Below, piece after piece: positions 8,324-17,340 of a DNA stretch of 64,000 nucleotides (position 1 is its first letter; each line of letters opens with the position of its first letter). Under the pieces are notes generated by a model. That model made no database searches and was not told where the DNA came from. It saw only the letters and a program-made list of their open reading frames with translations. Where the stretch lies: the NCBI RefSeq assembly GCF_013085465.1, contig NZ_CP049838.1:3472001-3536000 (forward strand). Direction: 5' to 3'. A program made the position numbers and the translations under genes. The DNA is from Streptomyces asoensis (lineage in GTDB: Bacteria > Actinomycetota > Actinomycetes > Streptomycetales > Streptomycetaceae).

Positions 8324-8488
8324 CTCACCCCTCCGGAATTTGTGGAATATGCGCTGCCCGACGACGCCGAGCCCCACGTCAGCGGCGCGCCGATCCCGAT
8401 CGCGGGCCATCCTGACGACGACCCCCACCACGCAGAGTAGCCCAACCATCACAATTAGTATGTAAGTTGGGTGAAAGGAGCGAAAGAC

Positions 8489-8878
8489 ATGCACGACACG
8501 CAGCACGAGCCGGGCGCCCTGTTCTACGACCCCGCGACGGACAAGGTCGGCGAGTACCAGGAACGGTCCGGCCCCTACGCGATGCTGCGGCCCGTCGGCG
8601 GCGGCCGGGAGTGGCAGGCCGACCCGGCGGCGCTGCGGCCGGCGACCGCCGAGCAGCGGCTGAGCGCGGGCGTACGGGCGGCGAACCGGCGCGCTCGGAC
8701 GGACGCGCCGTTCATGGTCGGCATCGGCACGCCCCGCCCGCCCGTACCGGAGCCGGACTGCGCCGAGTGCGACGACCTGGCGTCGCGCCGGGAGAGCGCC
8801 CGCGCCGCGCACGACCGGAGCGCGGAGACCGACGCGAACGTGCTGCTGCGAAGCCACCGGCGAGAACGGCATGAATGA
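8489..8878 (+). CDS. Conserved small protein of a DUF397/XRE locus, function unknown
   Basis: 129 residues from ATG 8489, with AAAGGAG eight bases upstream (8474-8480). The N-terminal half holds PATDKVGEYQERSGPYAMLR and a GREWQADP segment that suggests a small beta domain. The C-terminal part has CAECDDLASRRESAR, a Cys-x2-Cys in front of a charged helix. No signal peptide or membrane span. It is divergent from the XRE/DUF5753 regulator and probably controlled by it. A second frame is open over the same stretch but has no ribosome site. Confidence 0.7.
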   Translation: MHDTQHEPGALFYDPATDKVGEYQERSGPYAMLRPVGGGREWQADPAALRPATAEQRLSAGVRAANRRARTDAPFMVGIGTPRPPVPEPDCAECDDLASRRESARAAHDRSAETDANVLLRSHRRERHE

Positions 8879-9122
8879 CCATGAACAGGCCATCTAGACA
8901 CGGAGCGTGATCGTGCAGCACCGCTCACCCACCGAGCCGGAACGGACCGGCGAAGATCACATGTCGCCGACATACCGAACCCGTCCGTTCACAGCGCGCC
9001 GTGCGCGCCCCGCGCCCGGCCCTGAACCCCACGTCCTGTAACTGTCCGCATTGGATCTAGTGCGTTGAGTAACCGACCTCATAGGGTCAAAGCGTCGCCA
9101 ACACCGCATCCCTGGAGGATTC

Positions 9123-10094
9123 GTGGCAAGGTTCCGCACTCGACTGGCCCTGCTCGGTTCGGCCGCGGCTCTCACCGCCGGCGCCCTCGCTCCCGCCCAA
9201 CTCGCCGGGGCGCAACCCGCCGCCGCGGCGTCCTACGAATGGGTCGCCCTGGGCGACTCCTACACCGCCGGTGTCATCCCGGCGGCCGGCGAGGTCTTCG
9301 AAGTCCCCCGGGACGGCTGCGAGCGCACCGACCGGTCCTACCCGCAGGTCATCGACCGTGACCTCGGCTCGCTGATCGAGCTGACCAACGTCAGTTGCGG
9401 CGCCGCCACCATCGAGGACATCACCTTCAACGCCCAGCATCCGATCGGCCGCCACCTGCCGCCCTTCTCCGAGGACCCGGACTACCCGTTCCCCCCGGTG
9501 CCTCCCCAGTCCGAGGCGGTGCGCTCCGGCACCGACGTGATCACGGTCGGCGTAGGGGGCAACACCCTCGGGTTCGCCGACATCCTCTTCACCTGTCTTC
9601 AGCTGGGCAGCGGCAGCGGTGGCGTGGGCACGCCGTGCCGGGACGACCTCGCCGACAACATCCCCGGCCGGCTCGCCAAGGTGAGCGGGGACTACGACGA
9701 CATGCTCGCCACCCTGCACGAGCGCGCCCCGCACGCCAAGATCGTGACCGTCGGCTACCCCACCGTCATCCCGGAGGACACCTCCAAGTGCCGGTACAAC
9801 GACTGGGAGCAGTTCGCCTCGATCACCCCGGGGGACCTGGACTGGCTGCGCGACGACGTCCTGAACCCGCTCAACGCGACCATCGAGAAGAGGGCCGGTG
9901 AGCACGGCGACGCGTTCGTCGACCTCGCCCCCTCCACCCGCAACCACAGCGTCTGCGACGCGGGCCGCTGGGTGGAGGGCGTGTTCAGCACCTTCCCGAG
10001 CGAGGTGGCCTTCGTGCACCCCAACGCCAAGGGCCACAAGAACGCCGCCGATCACGTCTCCGCGGCGATCCTCAACGCCTTGGGCGTGAACTGA
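9123..10094 (+). CDS. Secreted SGNH/GDSL-family hydrolase (lipase/esterase-like)
   Basis: 323 residues from GTG 9123 after a TGGAGG site. Signal peptide at about residues 1-35 ending AQPAAAA. Block I is VALGDSYTAG with nucleophile Ser46. Block III is GVGGNTLGF, where Thr follows the conserved Asn in place of the usual Asp. Block V is FVHPNAKGHKNAADH with the catalytic His. Several Cys pairs suit an exported, disulfide-containing enzyme like other Streptomyces SGNH lipases. It is monocistronic and followed by a strong hairpin. Substrate (lipid or ester) unknown. Confidence 0.9.
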   Translation: MARFRTRLALLGSAAALTAGALAPAQLAGAQPAAAASYEWVALGDSYTAGVIPAAGEVFEVPRDGCERTDRSYPQVIDRDLGSLIELTNVSCGAATIEDITFNAQHPIGRHLPPFSEDPDYPFPPVPPQSEAVRSGTDVITVGVGGNTLGFADILFTCLQLGSGSGGVGTPCRDDLADNIPGRLAKVSGDYDDMLATLHERAPHAKIVTVGYPTVIPEDTSKCRYNDWEQFASITPGDLDWLRDDVLNPLNATIEKRAGEHGDAFVDLAPSTRNHSVCDAGRWVEGVFSTFPSEVAFVHPNAKGHKNAADHVSAAILNALGVN

Positions 10095-10112
10095 CCCGCA
10101 CGCACACGGCGC

Positions 10113-10153
10113 GAGGCCGGCCCCGACGGGTACTCCCCGTCGAGGCCGGCCTC
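10113..10153. terminator. Long hairpin between the SGNH hydrolase and glyQS (bidirectional)
   Basis: GAGGCCGGCC (10113-10122) pairs with GGCCGGCCTC (10144-10153), and inside it CGACGGG pairs with CCCGTCG around a short TACTC-type loop. The stem is about 17 bp with one bulge. It lies between two convergent genes, so it can end transcription from both sides. No T-run follows, as is normal in Streptomyces. Confidence 0.8.
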
Positions 10154-10176
10154 GGTATGCCGGGTGCCGCGAGCGG

Positions 10177-11559
10177 CTACGCGCCGATCAGGCGGCCGGC
10201 GAGGTAGCTCTCGATCTGGTCGAGGGACACCCGCTCCTGCTTCATCGAGTCACGCTCGCGGACGGTGACCGCGTTGTCGTCCAGGGTGTCGAAGTCGACG
10301 GTCACGCAGTACGGCGTGCCGATCTCGTCCTGGCGGCGGTAGCGGCGGCCGATGGCACCGGCGTCGTCGAACTCGATGTTCCAGTTCTGACGCAGCGCGG
10401 CGGCGAGGCCCTTGGCCTTCGGGGAGAGCTCGGGGTTGCGGGACAGCGGGAGCACCGCGACCTTCACCGGGGCCAGACGGTGGTCGAGGCGCAGCACCGT
10501 GCGCTTCTCCATCTTGCCCTTGGCGTTAGGCGCCTCGTCCTCGACGTACGCGTCGAGCAGGAACGCGAGCATCGCGCGGCCGACACCGGCGGCCGGCTCG
10601 ATGACGTACGGCGTCCAGCGCTCCTGGGCATCCTGGTCGAAGTAGGAGAGGTCCTGGCCGGAGGCCTTGGCGTGGGCGGAGAGGTCGTAGTCGGTGCGGT
10701 TGGCGACACCCTCCAACTCGCCCCACTCGTTGCCGCCGAACTGGAAGCGGTACTCGATGTCAGCGGTGCGCTTGGAGTAGTGGGAGAGCTTCTCCTTCGG
10801 GTGGTCGTACCACCGCATGTTCTCCTCGCGCAGGCCCAGGCCGGTGTACCAGTTCCAGCGCTGCTCCATCCAGTACTCCTGCCACGTCTCGTCCTCGCCC
10901 GGCTTGACGAAGAACTCCATCTCCATCTGCTCGAACTCGCGAGTGCGGAAGATGAAGTTGCCGGGCGTGATCTCGTTGCGGAAGGACTTGCCCATCTGCG
11001 CGATGCCGAACGGCGGCTTGCGGCGCGAAGTGGTCTGCACCTGGGCGAAGTTGGTGAAGATGCCCTGGGCGGTCTCGGGGCGCAGGTAGGCGATGGAGCC
11101 GGTGTCCTGCGTGGGGCCGAGGTGGGTGGAGAGCAGACCCGAGAACTGCTTGGGCTCGGTGAACTGGCCCTTGTTACCGCAGTTGGGGCAGTTCACGTCC
11201 GCCAGGCCGTTCTCCGGCTGGCGGTGGTGCTTGGCCTCGTACGCCTCTTCCAGGTGGTCCGCGCGGAACCGCTTGTGGCAGGAGGTGCACTCGGTCAGCG
11301 GGTCGGAGAAAGTGGCGACGTGGCCGGAGGCCACCCAGACCTCGGGGGCCAGGATGACGGACGAGTCGATGCCGACCACGTCCTCGCGCGACGTCACCAT
11401 GTAGCGCCACCACTGGCGCTTCAGGTTCTCCTTGAGCTCGACACCCAGCGGTCCGTAGTCCCAGGCGGCCTTCTGACCGCCGTAGATCTCACTGCACGGG
11501 AATACGAAGCCACGGCGCTTGCTCAGGCTGACGATGGTGTCGATCTTGTCGGCGGCCAC
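10177..11559 (-). CDS. glyQS: Glycyl-tRNA synthetase (class II, alpha2 type)
   Basis: 460 residues, the usual size of the single-chain alpha2 GlyRS. Signatures in order: [20 protein letters not shown] at the N-terminus, a Cys-x2-Cys pair [12 protein letters not shown] with a second CPNCGNKG (zinc insertion), class II motif 2 region [20 protein letters not shown], motif 3 around GVGRAMLAF, and the anticodon-binding domain (about 355-455). It charges tRNA-Gly in the cytosol. Transcribed leftward, back to back with the zinc transporter genes; the 173-bp gap must hold its promoter as well as the Zur-controlled one. Confidence 0.96.
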   Translation of the reverse strand: MAADKIDTIVSLSKRRGFVFPCSEIYGGQKAAWDYGPLGVELKENLKRQWWRYMVTSREDVVGIDSSVILAPEVWVASGHVATFSDPLTECTSCHKRFRADHLEEAYEAKHHRQPENGLADVNCPNCGNKGQFTEPKQFSGLLSTHLGPTQDTGSIAYLRPETAQGIFTNFAQVQTTSRRKPPFGIAQMGKSFRNEITPGNFIFRTREFEQMEMEFFVKPGEDETWQEYWMEQRWNWYTGLGLREENMRWYDHPKEKLSHYSKRTADIEYRFQFGGNEWGELEGVANRTDYDLSAHAKASGQDLSYFDQDAQERWTPYVIEPAAGVGRAMLAFLLDAYVEDEAPNAKGKMEKRTVLRLDHRLAPVKVAVLPLSRNPELSPKAKGLAAALRQNWNIEFDDAGAIGRRYRRQDEIGTPYCVTVDFDTLDDNAVTVRERDSMKQERVSLDQIESYLAGRLIGA

Positions 11560-11695
11560 GGTGCTCTCTTCATAACGACGACGGGCGGCGAAGCGAGATG
11601 CGCTTCCAGAGAAGACTTCAGGGTACCGGCGGGGACTCCCCCTCGACCAAATCGGATCCCTACCCAGACCCTTACCCAGCCGTTACCAGGCCTTG

Positions 11696-11733
11696 TTGAC
11701 AACGGTTTCCATATTTGTTGAAAATGACTGTCA
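11696..11733 (+). promoter_or_regulatory. Zur-controlled promoter of the zinc transporter genes (two Zur-like boxes)
   Basis: A perfect -35 TTGACA (11696-11701) is followed after 17-18 bases by an A-rich -10 region near GAAAAT (11720-11725). Two 15-mers resemble the actinobacterial Zur box TGAAAATnATTTTCA: TGACAACGGTTTCCA (11697-11711) over the -35 and TGAAAATGACTGTCA (11719-11733) over the -10 and start codon. Transcription would begin at or next to ATG 11733, so the mRNA is probably leaderless; no ribosome site is visible. Zinc-loaded Zur would block polymerase here. Confidence 0.8.
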
Positions 11734-12692
11734 TGAACGTACGACGACGACTCATATCCGGCACCGCGATCGCCGCGGCCACCGCCCTCGGCCTCGGCAC
11801 CCTCTCCGCCTGCTCCTCCGACAGCGCGGCCGCGACCAACACGGACAAGTTCGACGTCGTCGCGTCGTTCTACCCGATGGCCTTCCTCGCCGAGCAGATA
11901 GGCGGGGCCCACGTGAACGTCAGCAGCCTCACCGAGCCCGGCCAGGAGCCGCACGACCTGGAGATCAGCGCCCAGCAGACCGCCGCGCTCCAGAAGTCCG
12001 ACGCGGTGCTCTACCTCAAGAACCTCCAGCCCTCCGTCGACGACGCGGTGGCCCAGTCCGAGGTCAAGACCAAGATCGACGCAGCCTCCCTCACCACACT
12101 GGAGAAGCACGGCAACGAGGTCGGCGGCCACGCGGCCGAGCACGACGACCACGAGAACGAGGAGCTGTCCGGCCTCGACCCGCACATCTGGCTCGACCCG
12201 GTCCGCTACTCCCAGGTCGCCGAGGGCGTCGGCAAGGCCTTCGAGAAGGCCGACCCGGACCACGCGGCCGACTACAAGGCGAACACCGCGGCCCTCGTGA
12301 AGAAGCTCGACGCCTTGAACACACAGTTCAAGGACGGGCTGGCGAACACGAAGACCAAGGTCTTCGTCACCACGCACGCGGCCTTCGGCTACCTCGCCGA
12401 GCGCTACGGCCTGACCGAAGAGGCCATCAACGGCCTCGACCCCGAGTCGGAGCCCAGCGCCGCCCGCGTGAAGGAGCTTGAGAAGATGGCCAAGGCCGAC
12501 GGCGTCACGACCGTGTTCTACGAGACGCTCGTCAGCGACAAGACCGCGAAGACCATCGCCTCCGACGCGAACCTCGAGACCGACGTCCTCGACCCGATCG
12601 AGGGCATCACGAAGAAGTCCCGGGGCACGGACTACTTCTCGGTCCAGGAAGCGAACCTGAAGGCGCTGAAGACAGCCCTGGGAACGAAGTGA
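11733..12692 (+). CDS. znuA: Zinc ABC transporter, substrate-binding lipoprotein
   Basis: 319 residues from ATG 11733. A signal sequence ends in the lipobox LSAC (Cys27), so the protein is membrane-anchored outside the cell. It belongs to cluster A-I metal-binding proteins: FYPMAFLAEQIGG, EPGQEPHDLE (first His ligand), a His/Asp/Glu-rich loop HAAEHDDHENEE typical of zinc binders, DPHIWLDP, and THAAFGYLAERYGL. It captures Zn2+ for the ZnuC/ZnuB transporter encoded directly downstream. An upstream ATG at 11724 is possible but would lie inside the -10 region. Confidence 0.93.
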   Translation: MNVRRRLISGTAIAAATALGLGTLSACSSDSAAATNTDKFDVVASFYPMAFLAEQIGGAHVNVSSLTEPGQEPHDLEISAQQTAALQKSDAVLYLKNLQPSVDDAVAQSEVKTKIDAASLTTLEKHGNEVGGHAAEHDDHENEELSGLDPHIWLDPVRYSQVAEGVGKAFEKADPDHAADYKANTAALVKKLDALNTQFKDGLANTKTKVFVTTHAAFGYLAERYGLTEEAINGLDPESEPSAARVKELEKMAKADGVTTVFYETLVSDKTAKTIASDANLETDVLDPIEGITKKSRGTDYFSVQEANLKALKTALGTK

Positions 12693-12709
12693 TCTCTACG
12701 GAGGGCGTC

Positions 12710-13531
12710 ATGGACGCGAGCGTCACCGGCGCGAAGGCCGAGTCCGTCTCATCGGAGTCCGTCTCTTCGGAGTCCGTCATCTCCCTGCGCGGTGTCCGCG
12801 CGGAGCTGGGCTCGCGCCCGGTCCTGCGGGGCATCGACCTCACCGTGCGGCGCGGTGAGGTCGTCGCCCTGCTCGGCGCGAACGGCTCGGGCAAGTCCAC
12901 CGCCGTACGCACCGTGATCGGGCAGGTCCCGGTCAGCGCCGGGGAGGTCGAGCTGTTCGGCACGCCGCAGCGCCGGTTCCGGGACTGGGCGCGGATCGGC
13001 TACGTCCCGCAGCGCACGACGGCCGCCGGCGGGGTGCCGGCCACGGTGACGGAGGTCGTCTCCTCGGGCCGGCTCTCCCGCACCCGCTTCGGCGTCTTCC
13101 GCAAGGCCGACCGGGAGGCCGTGCGGCACGCCCTGGACCTCGTCGGCATGGCGGACCGGGCCAAGGACAACGTCGACGCCCTCTCCGGCGGCCAGCACCA
13201 GCGCGTACTCATCGCCCGCGCGCTGGCCGCCGAACCCGAACTGCTGATCATGGACGAGCCGATGGCGGGCGTCGACCTGGCCAGCCAGGAGGTCCTGGCG
13301 CGGACCCTGAAGGACCAGGTCGCGGCCGGTACGACGGTCCTGCTCGTGCTGCACGAACTGGGCCCCCTGGAGCCCCTGATCGACCGGGCGGTCGTCCTGC
13401 GCGACGGCTGCGTCCTGCACGACGGCCCACCCCCGCAGGCCCTCGGGCAGCACGCCCTGCCCGGCCACGACCACGTACACCCGCACGCACCCGCGGGCGC
13501 CGAACCGATCCGCACGGGACTGCTGAGCTGA
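12710..13531 (+). CDS. znuC: Zinc ABC transporter, ATP-binding protein
   Basis: 273 residues from ATG 12710 with GGAGGG four bases before; a GTG overlapping the znuA stop (12689) is an alternative. Walker A GANGSGKST, Q-loop YVPQR, ABC signature LSGGQHQR, Walker B LLIMDEP and the switch-region HE (LVLHELG) are intact. Before the domain there is a short tandem repeat ESVSSESVSSESV, which is also repeated at DNA level. The C-terminus is His-rich (GQHALPGHDHVHPHA), possibly for metal. It powers zinc import with ZnuB; its stop overlaps the znuB start (TGATG). Confidence 0.93.
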   Translation: MDASVTGAKAESVSSESVSSESVISLRGVRAELGSRPVLRGIDLTVRRGEVVALLGANGSGKSTAVRTVIGQVPVSAGEVELFGTPQRRFRDWARIGYVPQRTTAAGGVPATVTEVVSSGRLSRTRFGVFRKADREAVRHALDLVGMADRAKDNVDALSGGQHQRVLIARALAAEPELLIMDEPMAGVDLASQEVLARTLKDQVAAGTTVLLVLHELGPLEPLIDRAVVLRDGCVLHDGPPPQALGQHALPGHDHVHPHAPAGAEPIRTGLLS

Positions 13532-14433
13532 TGGACTTCCTGAACTACGCCTTCATGCAGCGGGCGCTGCTGGCCGCCGTCCTGGTCGGCATCACGGCCC
13601 CCGCCGTCGGCATCTACCTCGTCCAGCGCCGCCAGGCCCTCATGGGCGACGGCATCGGCCATGTCGCGATGACCGGCGTCGGCCTGGGCTTCCTGCTGTC
13701 CTGGTCCCCGGTGTGGATGGCCACCGCCGTCTCGGTCGTGGGCGCGGTGACCATGGAACTGATCCGCTGGTATGGCAAAACCCGCGGCGACATCGCCCTC
13801 GCCATGCTCTTCTACGGCGGCATGGCCGGCGGCGTGATGTTCATCAACCTCGCGCCGGGCGGCTCGAACGCCAACCTGACGTCGTATCTGTTCGGATCGC
13901 TGTCGACCGTCTCCGAGTCGGACGTCACGGCGATCTGCCTGCTCGCGGCCTTCGTGGTCGTCGTCACCCTGGGCCTGCGCCGCCAGCTCTTCGCGGTCAG
14001 CCAGGACGAGGAGTTCGCCCGGGTGACCGGCCTGCCGGTCCGCGCGCTGAACCTGCTGACGGCGATCACGGCGGCGGTCACCGTGACGGTGGCGATGCGG
14101 GTGGTCGGCCTGCTGCTGGTGTCGGCCCTGATGGTGGTCCCGGTGGCCGCGGCCCAGCAGCTCAGCCGCAGCTTCGCCGCCACCTTCGCGATCGCGGTGG
14201 CGATCGGCGTGACGGTGACCACCGGCGGCACGGTGACCTCGTACTACCAGGACGTCCCGCCCGGTGCGACGATCGTGCTGCTGACCATCGGCGCGTTCAT
14301 CGCGCTGAGCGTGCTGGCCGCTCCGCTGGCCCGCCGCCGCGCCCGCGCGCTGGCGGCGGCGCAACCCGCCGGCGACCCGGCGGAGTGTGCGATTCCGGCC
14401 ACCCGGGCAGCGGGGGACGAGGTCGGCGTCTGA
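13531..14433 (+). CDS. znuB: Zinc ABC transporter, membrane permease
   Basis: 300 residues with about eight hydrophobic segments, the pattern of the ABC-3 family (ZnuB/MntB). The segment PAVGIYLVQRRQALMGDGIGHV is the conserved coupling region near the N-terminus, and MRVVGLLLVSALMVVPVAAA is the characteristic late helix. It forms the zinc channel in the cytoplasmic membrane. The ATG at 13531 shares a base with the stop of the ATPase gene, and zur follows 59 bases later, completing the zinc locus. Confidence 0.93.
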   Translation: MDFLNYAFMQRALLAAVLVGITAPAVGIYLVQRRQALMGDGIGHVAMTGVGLGFLLSWSPVWMATAVSVVGAVTMELIRWYGKTRGDIALAMLFYGGMAGGVMFINLAPGGSNANLTSYLFGSLSTVSESDVTAICLLAAFVVVVTLGLRRQLFAVSQDEEFARVTGLPVRALNLLTAITAAVTVTVAMRVVGLLLVSALMVVPVAAAQQLSRSFAATFAIAVAIGVTVTTGGTVTSYYQDVPPGATIVLLTIGAFIALSVLAAPLARRRARALAAAQPAGDPAECAIPATRAAGDEVGV

Positions 14434-14492
14434 CCGCGCACAGCCGGGGCTGGCACAATGGCCCGGCAAGCCGCAGACGTGAGGAGGCAACG

Positions 14493-14912
14493 GTGACAAC
14501 CGCTGGACCGCCCGTGAAGGGCCGTTCCACCCGCCAGCGTGCCGCCGTGGCGGCGGCGCTCGACGAGGTCGACGAGTTCCGCAGCGCCCAGGATCTGCAC
14601 GACATGCTCAAGCACAAGGGCGACTCGGTGGGCCTGACCACGGTCTACCGCACCCTCCAGTCCCTCGCCGACGCGGGCGAGGTCGACGTCCTGCGCACCT
14701 CCGACGGCGAGTCGGTGTACCGCCGGTGCTCCACCGGCGAGCACCACCACCACCTCGTCTGCCGCGTCTGCGGCAAGGCCGTGGAGGTGGAGGGCCCGGC
14801 GGTGGAGAAGTGGGCCGAGGCGATCGCCGCGGAACACGGCTACGTCAACGTGGCCCACACGGTCGAGATCTTCGGCACGTGTTCCGACTGCGCGGGTGCC
14901 TCCGGCGGCTGA
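14493..14912 (+). CDS. zur: Zinc uptake regulator Zur (Fur family)
   Basis: 139 residues from GTG 14493, five bases after GAGGAGG. The winged-helix DNA-binding half contains AQDLHDMLKHKGDSVGLTTV followed by YRTLQSLADAGEVD. The dimer/metal half has the His cluster EHHHHLVCRVCG and a second CSDC, giving the two CxxC pairs of the structural zinc site and the regulatory His site. It represses zinc acquisition genes when zinc is plentiful, here very probably at 11697-11733. It may have its own promoter (CACAAT about 14455-14460) besides read-through from znuB. Confidence 0.92.
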   Translation: MTTAGPPVKGRSTRQRAAVAAALDEVDEFRSAQDLHDMLKHKGDSVGLTTVYRTLQSLADAGEVDVLRTSDGESVYRRCSTGEHHHHLVCRVCGKAVEVEGPAVEKWAEAIAAEHGYVNVAHTVEIFGTCSDCAGASGG

Positions 14913-14945
14913 GCGGTTGTGCGGTGCGGGTCGGGTGACCGGCCC

Positions 14946-15014
14946 CTGGGGGCTGCGCCCCCAGACCCCCGCTTCGGCCTGAACGGCCTCGTCCTCAAGC
15001 GCCGGACGGGCTGA
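14946..15014. repeat. Streptomyces interspersed intergenic element with terminator hairpin
   Basis: CTGGGGGC (14946-14953), loop TGC, GCCCCCAG (14957-14964) form a perfect 8-bp stem, directly followed by GACCCCCGCTTCGGCC and CGTCCTCAAGCGCCGG. I recognise this string as a very common intergenic element in Streptomyces chromosomes, usually between convergent genes, as here (zur and the phosphatase). It probably terminates transcription from both sides. Recognition is from memory, not from a search. Confidence 0.7.
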
Positions 15015-15020
15015 TTTCGC

Positions 15021-16376
15021 TCAGCCGCGGCCGAAGCAGCGTTCCAGCTCGTCCAGGTCGTAGAACTTGCTGCCCTTGGATATCGGGGTGCAGGCGGCCT
15101 TGAAGGACGTCTCCTGCTCGTTGTAGAGCATGCGGACCAGGAACCGGCCGTTCTTCTCGTAGACGTCCCACTGGATGTTCGAGGCGAGGGGGGCCACGTC
15201 GGCGCCGCGCCACGGGTTCGAGGCGTAGGTGTACGGCTTGGCGGCGGTGACCGGCTTCGTGCTGCCGGGCAGGCCCATCAGGGCGGCCAGCGGGATGATC
15301 TCCTCGGCGTGGGTGAAGCGGAGTTCGGCGCCCAGGGTGCTGGTGCCGGACCGCTTGGCCTCCACCTGCTGGAAGAAGTCGTCGAGCAGGACGTCCGCCA
15401 TCTTGTACGTGATGTCGCTGTCGGCGAAGCCGGGACCCTTCTCGTAGAAGTCCTCGGCGTCGCTCAGGTACCCGAACCAGGCGGCGTCGGAGGTGGAGAT
15501 GTACCGCTGCATCCCCCAGCCCTTCCCGCCCGGGCTCTCCTCGCTCATCGCGGGGGCGATGGCGTACAGGTTGTAGACGGCCTGGGCTGCGGCGACCTGG
15601 TCGGCGCTGCCGAGCTGCTCGACGAAGGCGGCCTTGAAGAGGCGCCGCAGGACGCTGTACGCGGCCTTGTGGGTCTTCGGTTGGTCGGTGATCTTCGCCA
15701 GGGTGTCCGCGAGGCGCTGGTCGTTCGCGATGTAGTCGCGGTAGGCCGCGCCGCCGTCGGCCTTGTGGAAGTAGAGCAGGTCCTTGTCGGTGCGGGTCGT
15801 GCCGATCAGCGGCTCGAGGGCCGGGTCGGCGTCGGCGAGGGCGCCCGCGTACAGGTTGGCGCTGTCGACGGCCCGGCCCTGGCCGGAGCTGACGACGTCG
15901 ATCTTCTCGCCGTCGCGCGCGATCCCGGCGAAGAGGGAGGGCAGCCGGGCGGCCGTGCGGGTGGCCGTGTCCTGGATCTCCTCCTTGCCGAGGCCGCTCA
16001 GGTTGCCGTAGCCGATCTTCGCCATGGCGGCCTGGAGGGCGCGTACCTTCGGGCCGAACTCCTCACCCTTGCCGGTGAGTTGGCCCGTGGCCTCGGCCTT
16101 GTCCCAGAGGGCGAGGATCAGGTCGCCGTCCTCGCTGTCCGTGGCGGAGCGGGAGCCGTGCCGGGAGACGTTCTCCGTGAAGACGGGGGTGAAGCCGGCC
16201 GGCGGCCGCTGGTAGGAGCGTGCGCTCTGCTCGGGCGCGTAGGTGGCCTTCGTGCCGTAGCTGTCGCGGTGCGCGAGGTGCGTACCGGAGCCGCCGGTGT
16301 CGGCGGCGTGGGCAGGCAGTGCGGTGAGCACGAGCGCGCCGAGGGCGGTGGCGAGGGCGGGGGTGACGCGGTTCAT
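15021..16376 (-). CDS. Secreted histidine-type phosphatase, MINPP/phytase-like
   Basis: 451 residues. Signal peptide about 1-25 ends ALPAHA-AD. Catalytic motif SRHGSRSA (Arg72, His73, Arg76) opens the domain, matching RHGxR of the branch-2 histidine phosphatases. The second half has FTHAEEIIPLAAL (His356-Ala-Glu358): an HAE rather than an HD proton donor, as in multiple inositol polyphosphate phosphatases. It probably releases phosphate from phytate or other organic phosphates outside the cell. It has no operon partner, and no PhoP box was noticed upstream. Confidence 0.82.
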   Translation of the reverse strand: MNRVTPALATALGALVLTALPAHAADTGGSGTHLAHRDSYGTKATYAPEQSARSYQRPPAGFTPVFTENVSRHGSRSATDSEDGDLILALWDKAEATGQLTGKGEEFGPKVRALQAAMAKIGYGNLSGLGKEEIQDTATRTAARLPSLFAGIARDGEKIDVVSSGQGRAVDSANLYAGALADADPALEPLIGTTRTDKDLLYFHKADGGAAYRDYIANDQRLADTLAKITDQPKTHKAAYSVLRRLFKAAFVEQLGSADQVAAAQAVYNLYAIAPAMSEESPGGKGWGMQRYISTSDAAWFGYLSDAEDFYEKGPGFADSDITYKMADVLLDDFFQQVEAKRSGTSTLGAELRFTHAEEIIPLAALMGLPGSTKPVTAAKPYTYASNPWRGADVAPLASNIQWDVYEKNGRFLVRMLYNEQETSFKAACTPISKGSKFYDLDELERCFGRG

Positions 16377-16457
16377 GTGCGGGCCGTTTCAGCGAGCGGG
16401 AGACCGGGGACGGACTGATCTCCCGCAGCGTCGACGGGCCGGGTGAACGCACGGAGG

Positions 16458-17309
16458 CTAGGAGGTGGCCTCCTGGTCCGGAGTCTTCCCCTCCATGGCC
16501 AAGAGTTCCTCATTCGTGACCGCGCCGCCGAAACGACGGTCCCGGGACGCGAACTCGACGCACGCCCGCCACAGGTCACGGCGGTCGAAGTCGGGCCACA
16601 GCACGTCCTGGAAGACCAGCTCCGCGTACGCGCTCTGCCAGAGCAGGTAGTTGGAGGTGCGCTGCTCGCCGCTCGGCCGCAGGAACAGGTCGACGTCCGG
16701 CATGTCCGGGTAGTACAGGTACTTCGCGAGGGTCTTCTCGTTGACCTTCGACGGGTCGAGCCGGCCCGCCTTCACATCCTCGGCGAGCGCCTGCGCCGCG
16801 TCCGCGATCTCCGCCCGGCCGCCGTAGTTCATGCAGAAGTACAGGGTGAGACGGTCGTTGTCCTTGGTCTGCTCCTGGGCGACCTGGAGCTCCTTGGCGA
16901 CCGACTTCCACAGCTTGGGCATCCGGCCCACCCAGCGCACCCGGATGCCGAGCTCGTCGAGCTGGTCGCGGGTCTTGCGGATGAAGTCGCGGTTGAAGTT
17001 CATCAGGAAGCGGACCTCGTCGGGCGAGCGCTTCCAGTTCTCGGTGGAGAAGGCGTACAGCGAGATGTTGCGCACACCCATCTCTACCGCGCCCTGGAGC
17101 ACGTCGAGGACCTGCTCGGCGCCGACCTTGTGCCCCTCGGTGCGCGGCAGCCCGCGCTCCTTGGCCCAGCGGCCGTTGCCGTCCATGACGATCGCCACAT
17201 GCTCGGGGACCAGCTCGCCCGGGAGCTTCGGCGGGCGCGCGCCGGACGGGTGCGGCTCCGGCGTCCTGTACTCCCGACGCTGCCGCCCCAGGAACCCGCG
17301 TACGACCAT
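16458..17309 (-). CDS. uppS: Isoprenyl (undecaprenyl/polyprenyl) diphosphate synthase, cis type
   Basis: 283 residues. The cis-prenyltransferase signature VAIVMDGNGRWAKERGLPR (catalytic Asp in MDGNGRW) is at about residues 39-57, followed by GHKVGAEQV, YAFSTENWKRS and the C-terminal DLFLRPSGEQRTSNYLLWQ. It condenses isopentenyl diphosphate units to make the C50-C55 carrier lipid for peptidoglycan and wall glycans. An N-terminal extension of about 35 residues is usual in Streptomyces. It follows recO with a 73-bp gap containing short tandem repeats. Confidence 0.95.
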   Translation of the reverse strand: MVVRGFLGRQRREYRTPEPHPSGARPPKLPGELVPEHVAIVMDGNGRWAKERGLPRTEGHKVGAEQVLDVLQGAVEMGVRNISLYAFSTENWKRSPDEVRFLMNFNRDFIRKTRDQLDELGIRVRWVGRMPKLWKSVAKELQVAQEQTKDNDRLTLYFCMNYGGRAEIADAAQALAEDVKAGRLDPSKVNEKTLAKYLYYPDMPDVDLFLRPSGEQRTSNYLLWQSAYAELVFQDVLWPDFDRRDLWRACVEFASRDRRFGGAVTNEELLAMEGKTPDQEATS

Positions 17310-17340
17310 GTGCCTCTCGTCTCCTCTGACTTTCGCTTGC

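Noticed and set aside
8467..8874. Alternative frame overlapping the small gene at 8489
   Set aside because: Same stretch in another phase, Arg/Ala/Gly-rich and without a ribosome site; the 8489 frame has AAAGGAG at proper distance.
8879..9122. Small gene in the gap before the SGNH hydrolase
   Set aside because: Short frames are present but lack ribosome sites and codon bias. TTGAGT and TAGGGT (9065-9087) are only 11 bases apart, so not accepted as a promoter.
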